The notes beneath the pieces were generated by a model. It was not told the DNA's origin, did not search any database, and worked only from the letters and a program-made list of their open reading frames with translations. Of a stretch of DNA of 64,000 nt, positions 8,284 to 16,134 are shown piece after piece (positions within the stretch are counted from its first letter, which is position 1; each line of letters begins with the position of its first letter). Origin of the DNA: Brassicibacter mesophilus (GTDB lineage: Bacteria > Bacillota > Clostridia > Tissierellales > Proteiniboraceae). The position numbers and the translations under genes are program-made. Location of the stretch: contig NZ_JBNPXI010000004.1 of assembly GCF_050433385.1 (NCBI RefSeq), positions 139,170 through 203,169 on the forward strand, in the 5' to 3' direction.

Positions 8284-10437
8284 ATGGGCAGTAGAAAATA
8301 TCGAATAGGTATAGATGTAGGAGGAACGTTTACAGATGCTGCAGTAGTTGATAATAGCACATACGAAGTCATAGCCACAAAGAAAATTCCTACGACTCAT
8401 GATACAGAGGAAGGAGTAGCAAAAGGAATAGTTGACATAATACAAAAAATCATTCAAGAGTACAACATAGATCCAGAAGATGTCACTTTCATTGCCCATG
8501 GTACTACTCAAGCGACCAATGCTCTGTTAGAAGGAGACGTTTCAAAGATAGGAATAGTAGCAATGGGAACGGGACTAGATGCTATGAAGAGTAAAACAGA
8601 AACACAAGTAGGAAATATAGAACTAGCACAAGGTAAATTTCTAGAAACTGAACACTTTTTTATAGATTCAAAAGAGTTAGATGGTAATACATCTGAGATA
8701 GAAAAGAACATAGAAGAATTCAAGAATAAGAATATTCCTGCAATAGTAGCAGCAGAATCATATAGTGTAGATAATCCAGAAAATGAAGAAAAAGTTTTAG
8801 AAATTGTAAGAAACAAAGGATTGTATGGGACAGCAACACATGAAATATCAAAGCTATACGGATTAAAGACTAGAACAAGAACAGCAGTAATAAATGCCAG
8901 TATAATACCTAAAATGATGGAAACAGCAAACATGACAGAGGATAGTGTTAAGAGATCGGGAATTAAAACTCCACTAATGATAATGAGGTGTGATGGTGGA
9001 GTTATGACAATAGATGAAGTTAGGAAAAGACCTATACTCACTATGCTTTCAGGCCCAGCAGCAGGAGTAGCAGGAGCTCTTATGTACGAGAAAATATCAG
9101 ATGGTATTTTCTTCGAAGTAGGAGGAACGAGTACGGATATTTCAGTTATTAAAAACGGTAGAGTAATGGTAAAGTATGCTGAGATTGGAGGTCACAAAAC
9201 CTACTTAAATTCCTTAGATGTAAGAACAATAGGAATAGCCGGGGGAAGCATGATTAAGGTGGATAATGGCAAGATTGTTGACGTAGGTCCTAGAAGTGCT
9301 CACATAGCAGGACTCGGATACGAGGTATTTTCAAAAGACGGAGAGATAAAAAATCCAAAACTAAAATATATAAGTCCTAAAGCTGGAGATGAAAAAAAAT
9401 ATGCAATTATAGAAACAGAACAAGGAAATAGTTATTCTCTAACTCTAGCAGGAGCAGCAAATATTGCGGGTATGATACCGGAGGGTGACTATGCTAGAGG
9501 AAATATAGCAGAAGCAAAAAAAGCGTTTGAAGCATTAGCAAAGGAATTGAATATTACATTAGAAGAAACAGTACATCAAGTAATGGAGATAGCTATAAAA
9601 AAAGTTAAAAAAGTAGTAGATGAAATGGTAAAAGACTATGAACTAACAGAATCAATCATAAGCTTAGTAGGTGGTGGAGGAAGTGGTGCAGTAGTAGTTC
9701 CTTACCTAGCAAAGATGACAGGCTATAGGCATAAGATAGCTAAGAATGCACCGTATATCTCAACCATAGGAGTAGCTCTTGCCATGATAAGAGATGTAGT
9801 AGAGAGAACTATAGCTAACCCTACAAACGAAGATATAAAAGCTATAAGAAAAGAAGTATTTAACCAAGCAGTAAGCTCAGGAGCTCAGCCTGAAACTGTA
9901 GAGATAACTATAGAAATAGATAAAAAGAAAAATATTGTTAGAGCAATAGCAACTGGAGCCACAGAGCTTAGAACAAAAGATTTACTAAATAAAGAGCTAT
10001 CAGCCAAAGCGCTTATAGAGACAGCAGCTAAGTCTATGAACTGTACTAATGATGATACAGACCTTTTATGTAAAACAGGAAATTTCAATGTTTTTAGAGG
10101 GTTAGTTTATAAAAAGAAGCTATTTGGTCTTATGAAGAAAAAAGAAACACCAATAAGACTATTAGATAATGAAGGAGTTATAAGACTTCAGAAAAACTGG
10201 GGAACAGTTAAAATTACAAATGGGTCTAGGATAATGTCAGATTTAGATAACTTTATAGAAGAGAATACAATATATGGAGATGCAGGTGCTGAGCTTCCTC
10301 AAGCATATGTCGTTTATGGTCATAGAATAATTGATTTATCAGGACTAGGTCAAAAAGATCAGATACTTTCAATAGCAGAAATGGAGTTTAGTGAGCTTTC
10401 AAAGGATGATGAGCTAGTAATACTTATAGTTCGTTAG
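8284..10437 (+). CDS. Hydantoinase/oxoprolinase family protein (HyuA-like)
   Basis: A 717-residue protein of the hydantoinase A/oxoprolinase/acetone carboxylase beta family, an actin-fold ATP-dependent group. N-terminal phosphate motif GIDVGGTFTDAAV (residues 8-20), HGTTQATNALLEG (about 75-88), second phosphate motif FFEVGGTSTDISV (about 276-289), GAGDAGAELPQ-like region near the C-terminus and the GGGGSGAVVVPYLA loop. Family members hydrolyse cyclic amides (hydantoins, 5-oxoproline) with ATP. No HyuB partner gene is present, which is unusual for a classic two-subunit enzyme. Ribosome site AAAGGAGGAAA. The substrate is unknown. Confidence 0.8.
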   Translation: MGSRKYRIGIDVGGTFTDAAVVDNSTYEVIATKKIPTTHDTEEGVAKGIVDIIQKIIQEYNIDPEDVTFIAHGTTQATNALLEGDVSKIGIVAMGTGLDAMKSKTETQVGNIELAQGKFLETEHFFIDSKELDGNTSEIEKNIEEFKNKNIPAIVAAESYSVDNPENEEKVLEIVRNKGLYGTATHEISKLYGLKTRTRTAVINASIIPKMMETANMTEDSVKRSGIKTPLMIMRCDGGVMTIDEVRKRPILTMLSGPAAGVAGALMYEKISDGIFFEVGGTSTDISVIKNGRVMVKYAEIGGHKTYLNSLDVRTIGIAGGSMIKVDNGKIVDVGPRSAHIAGLGYEVFSKDGEIKNPKLKYISPKAGDEKKYAIIETEQGNSYSLTLAGAANIAGMIPEGDYARGNIAEAKKAFEALAKELNITLEETVHQVMEIAIKKVKKVVDEMVKDYELTESIISLVGGGGSGAVVVPYLAKMTGYRHKIAKNAPYISTIGVALAMIRDVVERTIANPTNEDIKAIRKEVFNQAVSSGAQPETVEITIEIDKKKNIVRAIATGATELRTKDLLNKELSAKALIETAAKSMNCTNDDTDLLCKTGNFNVFRGLVYKKKLFGLMKKKETPIRLLDNEGVIRLQKNWGTVKITNGSRIMSDLDNFIEENTIYGDAGAELPQAYVVYGHRIIDLSGLGQKDQILSIAEMEFSELSKDDELVILIVR

Positions 10438-10454
10438 ATAAGAGGTGAGAAGAG

Positions 10455-11126
10455 TTGGATATAAAAGCATTAAATAGCTTGGCTACTGATCAGATAATGT
10501 CATACGCTGAGCTAAAAGAGGATAATGTGTTTTCAAAAATACCTAAAAAGGATATGAAGAAATACATTATAGATCCTATGAATGTAGGGAAAATTGCTGC
10601 AAAGGAAATTAAAAGTAAATATCCAGATAACAGCTTGATAGACATATGCAAAGAAAAAGATATCACAGTAAATATAGTCGATAAAGCTCCTAAGGTAAAG
10701 CTAGTTAAAATAAGAGCAGAATATATTCATCATGAAAAAACACTAAACATTTACAGAAACTCAATAGACGAGATGTGTGAGCAGTTTGAAGGTGTCAAAA
10801 TGGGGCTTTCCATTACCCAAGATAAGATAATTGACATACATATTGCACATGAATTATTTCATTTTTTAGAAAATGAAGAGTTAGGTCTAACAAATCTTAA
10901 GATGAAGAAGGTAAAATTATTCAGACTATTTGGGAAAAAAAGAGAATCAACTATTTTAAAAACAAGGGAAATAGCTGCACATATGTTTTGTAAAGAGATT
11001 GTTGGACTACAGGTGCATCCTAAATGGCTAGATTATATATATCTATTAGCATCATCGCAGATAACTTATGAAAGGCTTGATGGGTTTTTAAAGGAGCTTC
11101 ACAAAGAAATATCTGACTATTTATAA
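10455..11126 (+). CDS. ImmA/IrrE-type zinc metallopeptidase-like protein
   Basis: A 223-residue protein with HELFH at residues 132-136 (HExxH zinc motif) and a likely third ligand, Glu172, in TREIAAHMF. This spacing is as in ImmA/IrrE (DUF955) gluzincins. These usually cleave or antagonise a DNA-binding repressor, but no XRE partner gene is adjacent here. Translation starts at TTG (10455) with GAGGTGAG seven bases upstream; no ATG is available near. It sits inside a metabolic operon, 17 bases after the hydantoinase gene, so it may regulate or process a protein of this cluster. There is no signal peptide. Confidence 0.65.
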   Translation: MDIKALNSLATDQIMSYAELKEDNVFSKIPKKDMKKYIIDPMNVGKIAAKEIKSKYPDNSLIDICKEKDITVNIVDKAPKVKLVKIRAEYIHHEKTLNIYRNSIDEMCEQFEGVKMGLSITQDKIIDIHIAHELFHFLENEELGLTNLKMKKVKLFRLFGKKRESTILKTREIAAHMFCKEIVGLQVHPKWLDYIYLLASSQITYERLDGFLKELHKEISDYL

Positions 11127-11144
11127 CAAAAAGGAGAATTTAAT

Positions 11145-11843
11145 ATGAGGGATTATTTGAAAATGTTAAATAATGAGAAAATTACACTTATTGTTAGTTT
11201 GCCTAAAAACAATGTAGAGCTAGCTAAAGCAGCAATTAATGGTGGTGCAGATGCATTAAAAGTTCATATAAACGTAGCACATAGAGCTAGTGGCAATAGC
11301 TTTGGTTCATTAGACGAAGAAATGAAGACATTAGCAGAAATAATTTCACTATGCAATGAAAACAAACTTCCCATAGGTATAGTTGCAGGTGGAAGTGATG
11401 ATATACCTATGACTGAGATTGAAAAGGCAATAGAAGCTGGATTTAGCTTTGTATCACTTTATGATAAACATATGAACCCATTAGTTCTGCATACAGATAA
11501 TATATACAAAATGGTAGCCATTACAAATGAATATGATATAGATTGGGTGAAGGCATACGACTCACTGCCAATAGATGTACTAGAATGTTCTATCATGGAC
11601 CCTGAGACATATGGAGACCCACTTACAGTGAGAGAAATATTGAAGTATCAATCAATTAGAAACGCTACGAAGAAACCTATAGTGATACCTACACAAAGAA
11701 AGATAACACCAGAGCAGGTTTCTGTATTAACAAAAATGGGATTAAATGCTATAATGATAGGTGCAGTGGTTACAGGAAAAGAAGCAGATATATTATATGA
11801 AAAAACCAAAGAGTTTAGAAATGCAATAGACAGTTTGAAATAG
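11145..11843 (+). CDS. TIM-barrel protein (NanE/epimerase-like)
   Basis: A 232-residue (beta/alpha)8-barrel-type protein. Strand motifs are TLIVSLPKNN, GADALKVHINVAH, GIVAGGSDD, FSFVSLYDKHM and the C-terminal phosphate-binding type loop MGLNAIMIGAVVTG. The closest feel is the N-acetylmannosamine-6-phosphate 2-epimerase or related phosphate-binding barrel group, but I cannot place it firmly. With the ROK kinase at the end of the operon it could act on a phosphorylated sugar or sugar-amide. Ribosome site AAAAGGAGAA. Confidence 0.55.
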   Translation: MRDYLKMLNNEKITLIVSLPKNNVELAKAAINGGADALKVHINVAHRASGNSFGSLDEEMKTLAEIISLCNENKLPIGIVAGGSDDIPMTEIEKAIEAGFSFVSLYDKHMNPLVLHTDNIYKMVAITNEYDIDWVKAYDSLPIDVLECSIMDPETYGDPLTVREILKYQSIRNATKKPIVIPTQRKITPEQVSVLTKMGLNAIMIGAVVTGKEADILYEKTKEFRNAIDSLK

Positions 11844-11864
11844 AGTAAATATATGGAGGTAGCT

Positions 11865-13223
11865 ATGAAGGTACAACAGCTTTTAACTACAGAAATAGCA
11901 GTAATAGGCGGAGGTCCTTCAGGTCTAATAGCTGCGAAGGCGGCGAGTAGAGAAGGAAAAAAAGTAATGTTAATAGAAAGAAACGGATACTTGGGCGGAT
12001 GTGCAACTATGAGTTTGGTAGTCCCACTGATGAGTTTTCATGCAGGAGACAAACAGATAATAAATGGGTATGCACAGCAGCTTATAGATAAAATATCAGA
12101 ACTAGGTGGTACCATTGGACACACAATCGATCCCCTAGGAGTAGGAGCAAGCATAACACCAGTTGATACAGAAATATATAAATATGCTGCACAGGAGTTT
12201 CTACTAGAGGAAGATGTTCAGATTTTGTACCATACAGAGCTTATAGGTGCAGAAATAGAAAAAGACAATATATTGTCAATAGTGGTAAAGACACGGTCAG
12301 GATTGTATAAGATAAAAGCAAATAGATATATAGATGCTACTGGAGATGGGGATTTAGCATATCTCTCTGGAGTTCCAATGACAGTAGGAAGAGATAAGGA
12401 TGGGAAATGTCAGCCCATGTCTATGATGTTTAAGGTAGGAAATGTAGATATAAATAAAGTAGTAAAATATGCAGATGCAAATCCTGAAGAATTTGTAGTT
12501 CATTCTAAGCTTGGCTCACTAGGAGAAGCAAAGAGAATAGCTGTATCAGGATTTTTTAAGCAAGTATCAGAAGCACAGAAAGAGAGAGTTCTGACATTAA
12601 ATAGAGATAGAGTATTATTTTTTGAGCTTAACAGAAGAGGAGAAATAGCAGTAAATATGTCTAGGATTATAGATAAGATATCTGTTAGAGATTTTGATTT
12701 AAGTGATGCTACTATCGAGGGCAGAAGGCAAGTGTTTGAAATAATGAGTTTCTTCAAAAAGTTTATACCTGGATTTGAGGATGCTATACTTATGGAGTCA
12801 GGAAATCAGATAGGAGTTAGAGAGTCTAGAAGGATAGTAGGAGATCATACAATAAATGAATTTGATGTTGTAGAAGGAAAGTTATTTGATGATACTATAG
12901 CACTAGGCTCATGGCCGATAGATATACATGACCCAGAAGGAAAAAGTCTCGAGATAAAAGAGATGAAATGGGGAACATACTATGGAATACCTTATAGATG
13001 TCTTGTTCCTAAAAAGATAAACAACCTAATAGTCACTGGAAGAACTATTTCGGCTACACATGAAGCATTTGCATCTACAAGAGTTTCTCCTATTTGTATG
13101 GCACTAGGTCAAGCAGCAGGTATAGCCGCTGTGCTGTCGTTAGAGAAAAACACAGTATTCAGAGAGCTTCCTTATGACGAATTAAAGGATATATTGATAA
13201 AAACTGGGCAGGTGCTAAATTAA
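11865..13223 (+). CDS. FAD-dependent oxidoreductase
   Basis: About 452 residues with an N-terminal dinucleotide-binding motif IAVIGGGPSGLIAAKAAS (residues 11-28), the ERNGYLGGCATMS flavin loop, a central RYIDATGDGDLAYLSG, and a C-terminal NLIVTGRTISATHEAFASTRV plus ALGQAAGIAAVLS. This is the FAD_oxidored (pfam12831) architecture, found in many sugar- or amide-modifying clusters. I chose ATG 11865, since the in-frame ATG at 11853 forms part of the GGAGG ribosome site. The last base of its TAA is the A of the next gene's ATG. Probably oxidises a hydroxyl or amine of the cluster substrate; not determinable here. Confidence 0.75.
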   Translation: MKVQQLLTTEIAVIGGGPSGLIAAKAASREGKKVMLIERNGYLGGCATMSLVVPLMSFHAGDKQIINGYAQQLIDKISELGGTIGHTIDPLGVGASITPVDTEIYKYAAQEFLLEEDVQILYHTELIGAEIEKDNILSIVVKTRSGLYKIKANRYIDATGDGDLAYLSGVPMTVGRDKDGKCQPMSMMFKVGNVDINKVVKYADANPEEFVVHSKLGSLGEAKRIAVSGFFKQVSEAQKERVLTLNRDRVLFFELNRRGEIAVNMSRIIDKISVRDFDLSDATIEGRRQVFEIMSFFKKFIPGFEDAILMESGNQIGVRESRRIVGDHTINEFDVVEGKLFDDTIALGSWPIDIHDPEGKSLEIKEMKWGTYYGIPYRCLVPKKINNLIVTGRTISATHEAFASTRVSPICMALGQAAGIAAVLSLEKNTVFRELPYDELKDILIKTGQVLN

Positions 13224-14125
13224 TGAAAAAAGCTATTGGAATAGATATCGGAGGAACAAAGATAAATATTGGAGTAATAGATGAAGAAGGTATCATTATT
13301 GATAGGATAAGGTTAGATACTGAAAGAAACAAAGGAAGAGACCATATATTAAATAAATTGAAAAAGGCTATAGGAGAATTAACAGCAAAGTTTCACATAG
13401 ATGCTGTAGGCATAGGAACCCCAGGGTTTATTAACGTAGATACTGGAACTGTAACATTTTCAGGTGAAACTATAGCTAATTGGGGTGGAACTAATATTAA
13501 AGAAGAAATTGAGAATGTGTTTTCTATTCCAGTTATAGTAGATAACGATGCAAACGTAGCAGCTATAGGAGAAGGATGGCTTGGTTCTGCAAAGGACTTT
13601 AACAGCTTTATAATGATTACTCTTGGGACAGGAGTAGGAGGAGCATTTTACACAGAAAAGTCAGGGATAATAAGAGGTCAAAACTGGCAGGCTGGAGAGC
13701 TTGGGCATATGATACTATATCCTAATGGTATAAAATGCAACTGCGGACAAAATGGATGTGCAGAACAATATTTATCAGGAACTGCTATAGAAAGACTATA
13801 TAAAGAAAAATATAAAGAAAGCTTAATTGGTAAAGAAATATTTGAGAAAGCTCATAATGGTGATGAAAAATGCAAATCTATTGTAAATGATTTTATTAAT
13901 AACTTTGCCATTTATCTAGTAAGCCTTAAAAACCTGTTTGATCCTGAAGTAGTAGTGATAGGAGGGGGCGTAATAGGGTCTAAAGAGTATTGGTTAGATA
14001 GTGTAGAAGAACAGTTTAGGAAAAGACTAAACAGCAAAACCTACTTTTCCATTATTCCAGCAAATCTGTCAAATGATGCAGGTATGTATGGCGCAGCAAA
14101 GCTCGCACTTCAATTGAATGAGTAA
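13223..14125 (+). CDS. ROK family sugar kinase
   Basis: A 300-residue glucokinase-like protein. ATP motif GIDIGGTKINIGV near residues 6-18, catalytic region IVDNDANVAAIGE, GTGVGGAFYT, and the ROK zinc motif CNCGQNGCAEQYLSG with Cys172, Cys174 and Cys179 intact. It phosphorylates a sugar or sugar derivative in the cytoplasm. The start codon overlaps the previous stop by one base. It is the last gene of the ROK cluster and implies that the pathway passes through a phosphorylated hexose-type intermediate. Confidence 0.85.
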   Translation: MKKAIGIDIGGTKINIGVIDEEGIIIDRIRLDTERNKGRDHILNKLKKAIGELTAKFHIDAVGIGTPGFINVDTGTVTFSGETIANWGGTNIKEEIENVFSIPVIVDNDANVAAIGEGWLGSAKDFNSFIMITLGTGVGGAFYTEKSGIIRGQNWQAGELGHMILYPNGIKCNCGQNGCAEQYLSGTAIERLYKEKYKESLIGKEIFEKAHNGDEKCKSIVNDFINNFAIYLVSLKNLFDPEVVVIGGGVIGSKEYWLDSVEEQFRKRLNSKTYFSIIPANLSNDAGMYGAAKLALQLNE

Positions 14126-14179
14126 ATTTATTGATTACATGGATCACAGTAAAGTTTATAATACAAAATATGAATTCAG

Positions 14180-14218
14180 AAAAAACCTTTTGGCAAAATA
14201 AAGTCAGGAGGTTTTTTT
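14180..14218 (+). terminator. Terminator of ROK/hydantoinase operon
   Basis: Arms AAAAAACCT and AGGTTTTTTT around a 20-base loop, with a T run. Confidence 0.65.
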
Positions 14219-14289
14219 GTATATAAACTAGGGATTAAATTATAAAAGGAAGAAAGTAAAAAGTAAACAAGGTTTTTGTATAAATGAAT

Positions 14290-14315
14290 TGAACAAAACA
14301 ATATAGTAAAACGTA
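14290..14315 (+). promoter_or_regulatory. Possible ECF (SigY-type) autoregulatory promoter
   Basis: TGAAC at 14290-14294 and CGTA at 14312-14315, 17 bases apart, stand about 35 bases before the sigma gene start. TGAAC/CGT is the general ECF promoter form and is close to what is known for B. subtilis SigY. Short motifs, so moderate confidence. Confidence 0.4.
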
Positions 14316-14350
14316 TAACAGATGTAAACTCTTTTTAAGAGGTGATGCAG

Positions 14351-14881
14351 TTGAACGAAAAGACAATTGAAATAATAAAAGATGCTCAAAGTGGGAATAG
14401 ATATGCCTTGGCACAGTTGCTTCATGAAAATTATTCAACTGTATACAAATATCTACTTAAAATAACGCTGAATGATTTTGAAGCCCAAGACATTACTCAG
14501 GACACCATGGTAAAAGCAATCGAAAAAATAAACACATACAACATCGAGAAATCTTCATTTGCTACGTGGTTGATTGCAATAGCTAAAAATATACTAATAG
14601 ATCGTATAAGGAAACAAAAGCGTTTTGAAAAGTATAAGCTTGAAAACTCGCGTATTGAAATATTATCTACTTCTTTAGATGACTTCCTGCAGAAAAATGA
14701 AGTTGTTTTCTCAATTAACAAGCTTTCACCTAAGCTTAAGGCACCTATAATTCTAAAATATGGATTTGACTTATCTTATGAGGAAATTGCAAATTACTTA
14801 AAAATTCCTATAGGAACTGTCAAGTCAAGGATTTCAAATGGAATAAAAGCGATGAGAAAGGAGCTGCATTCTTATGAATGA
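14351..14881 (+). CDS. sigY: ECF-type sigma-70 factor (SigY-like)
   Basis: About 176 residues: sigma region 2 (NDFEAQDITQDTMVKAIEKI, SFATWLIAIAKNILIDRIRKQ) and region 4 (LSYEEIANYLKIPIGTVKSRIS). No other domain, as in ECF factors. The gene order after it (small soluble/TM protein, small two-TM protein, ABC ATPase, ABC permease) matches B. subtilis sigY-yxlC-yxlD/E-yxlF-yxlG, so it is likely the SigY equivalent, held inactive by the small membrane proteins. The TTG at 14351 has AGGTGA six bases upstream; GTG 14342 and ATG 14345 lie inside that ribosome site. Confidence 0.75.
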   Translation: MNEKTIEIIKDAQSGNRYALAQLLHENYSTVYKYLLKITLNDFEAQDITQDTMVKAIEKINTYNIEKSSFATWLIAIAKNILIDRIRKQKRFEKYKLENSRIEILSTSLDDFLQKNEVVFSINKLSPKLKAPIILKYGFDLSYEEIANYLKIPIGTVKSRISNGIKAMRKELHSYE

Positions 14882-15182
14882 TAACAATATAGAAAAACAA
14901 ATATCGGAAGCAATAAAAGTAATTGATAATACAGATATAAAAGGTCCAGATTTAATGTGGTTTGTTGACTTTGTATCAGATGAACAGCTTAAAATAGCAA
15001 AAAAGCAAAGCAAGCAAATATCAATATTTTGTGCCATAGCAGCAGCCGTTATCGCTATTTTATTTTCAGTGTATAAATTGTTCTATTCAGCCTTTATTAT
15101 TATACAGATTTTATCTTTTGTAATACCTGTTGGAGGACTTATTATAATGAGAATGATATCAAAGGAGGCAAAGCTTCAATGA
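14874..15182 (+). CDS. yxlC: YxlC-like membrane anti-sigma candidate
   Basis: A 102-residue protein: an N-terminal soluble part with DLMWFVDFVSDEQLKIAKK, then two hydrophobic segments near residues 48-65 and 70-92. In B. subtilis YxlC is a negative regulator of SigY with this size and layout. It overlaps the end of the sigma gene by 8 bases (ATGAATGA), so translation is coupled, as expected for a sigma/anti-sigma pair. Assignment rests on position and topology more than on sequence identity. Confidence 0.6.
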   Translation: MNDNNIEKQISEAIKVIDNTDIKGPDLMWFVDFVSDEQLKIAKKQSKQISIFCAIAAAVIAILFSVYKLFYSAFIIIQILSFVIPVGGLIIMRMISKEAKLQ

Positions 15183-15427
15183 CAAATATGCATTCGTTAA
15201 ATAACTACCCTTCATGGTTTTGGACGATTACTTTGCCTTTATTAGCTTTAATATTGTTTGGTCAAGCTTTATGGATTTTTAGAGATGCACAAAAACGTGG
15301 AATTTTTCCATGGTTTTGGGGCTTTTGGGGGTTACTTCAATTTCCGACTCCACTAATATTTTATTACTTTTTTGTTGTAAGAAAGAATAAACAAAAAGGG
15401 AAAGAAAGGGGTAACAAAGAATGTTAA
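15179..15427 (+). CDS. Small YxlE/YxlD-like membrane protein
   Basis: An 82-residue protein with two membrane helices (about 12-33 and 42-65) separated by RDAQKRGIFPWFWGFWG, a motif I associate with SigY antisigma-factor components. A basic C-terminal tail rich in Lys follows. It overlaps the upstream gene by four bases (ATGA) and the downstream ABC ATPase gene by seven bases. Probably part of the membrane complex controlling the ECF sigma factor. Confidence 0.6.
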   Translation: MTNMHSLNNYPSWFWTITLPLLALILFGQALWIFRDAQKRGIFPWFWGFWGLLQFPTPLIFYYFFVVRKNKQKGKERGNKEC

Positions 15428-16134
15428 AAATAAAGAACTTTTCAAAAACCTATAAGGAAGGCAAAAAAGCAGTAGATAACCTTAGTTTGAGTATTGACAA
15501 AGGGGATATATATGGATTTATAGGTCATAATGGTGCTGGAAAGACAACAACAATTAAATGTATTACAGGGATACTGGACTTTAATTATGGCGATATATTT
15601 ATTGACGGAATGTCTATAAAGGACAATCCTATTGAGTGCAAAAGGAAAATGGCGTATATTCCAGATAATCCAGATTTATATGAGAATATGACTGGTATAC
15701 AATATTTAAACTTTATAGCAGATATATATGGTGTTTCCAAAACAATTCGAGAAAGAGAGATAGAAAGGTATTCGAATTCATTTGAGCTTACCAAACATCT
15801 TGGAGACTTGATATCGTCATACTCTCATGGTATGAAGCAAAAGCTTGTGATTATTTCTGCTTTAATACATGAGCCAAAGCTTCTGATTCTGGATGAACCA
15901 TTTGTAGGATTAGATCCTAAAGCAGCACATATTTTAAAAGAATATATGAAAGATATGTGTCAAAATGGTAGTGCAATATTTTTTTCAACTCATGTTTTAG
16001 AGGTTGCAGAAAAACTATGCAATAAAATAGCTATAATTAAAGCTGGAAAGCTAATTGCTAGTGGAGAAACTCAAGCAGTTAAGGGTGATAGCTCACTAGA
16101 AGAACTATTTTTGGAGGTAACTGATAATGAATAG
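15421..16134 (+). CDS. ABC transporter ATP-binding protein (YxlF-like)
   Basis: A 237-residue single ABC domain: Walker A GHNGAGKTTT (residues 34-43), Q-loop region near MAYIPDNPDLYENM, signature SSYSHGMKQKL (the first signature residues are SYSHG instead of LSGGQ, common in exporters of this kind), Walker B LLILDEPFVGLD, and the H-loop STHVLE. It should energise the permease encoded next. In the sigY-type operon the exporter is thought to be linked to cell-envelope or toxic peptide protection. Confidence 0.8.
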   Translation: MLKIKNFSKTYKEGKKAVDNLSLSIDKGDIYGFIGHNGAGKTTTIKCITGILDFNYGDIFIDGMSIKDNPIECKRKMAYIPDNPDLYENMTGIQYLNFIADIYGVSKTIREREIERYSNSFELTKHLGDLISSYSHGMKQKLVIISALIHEPKLLILDEPFVGLDPKAAHILKEYMKDMCQNGSAIFFSTHVLEVAEKLCNKIAIIKAGKLIASGETQAVKGDSSLEELFLEVTDNE

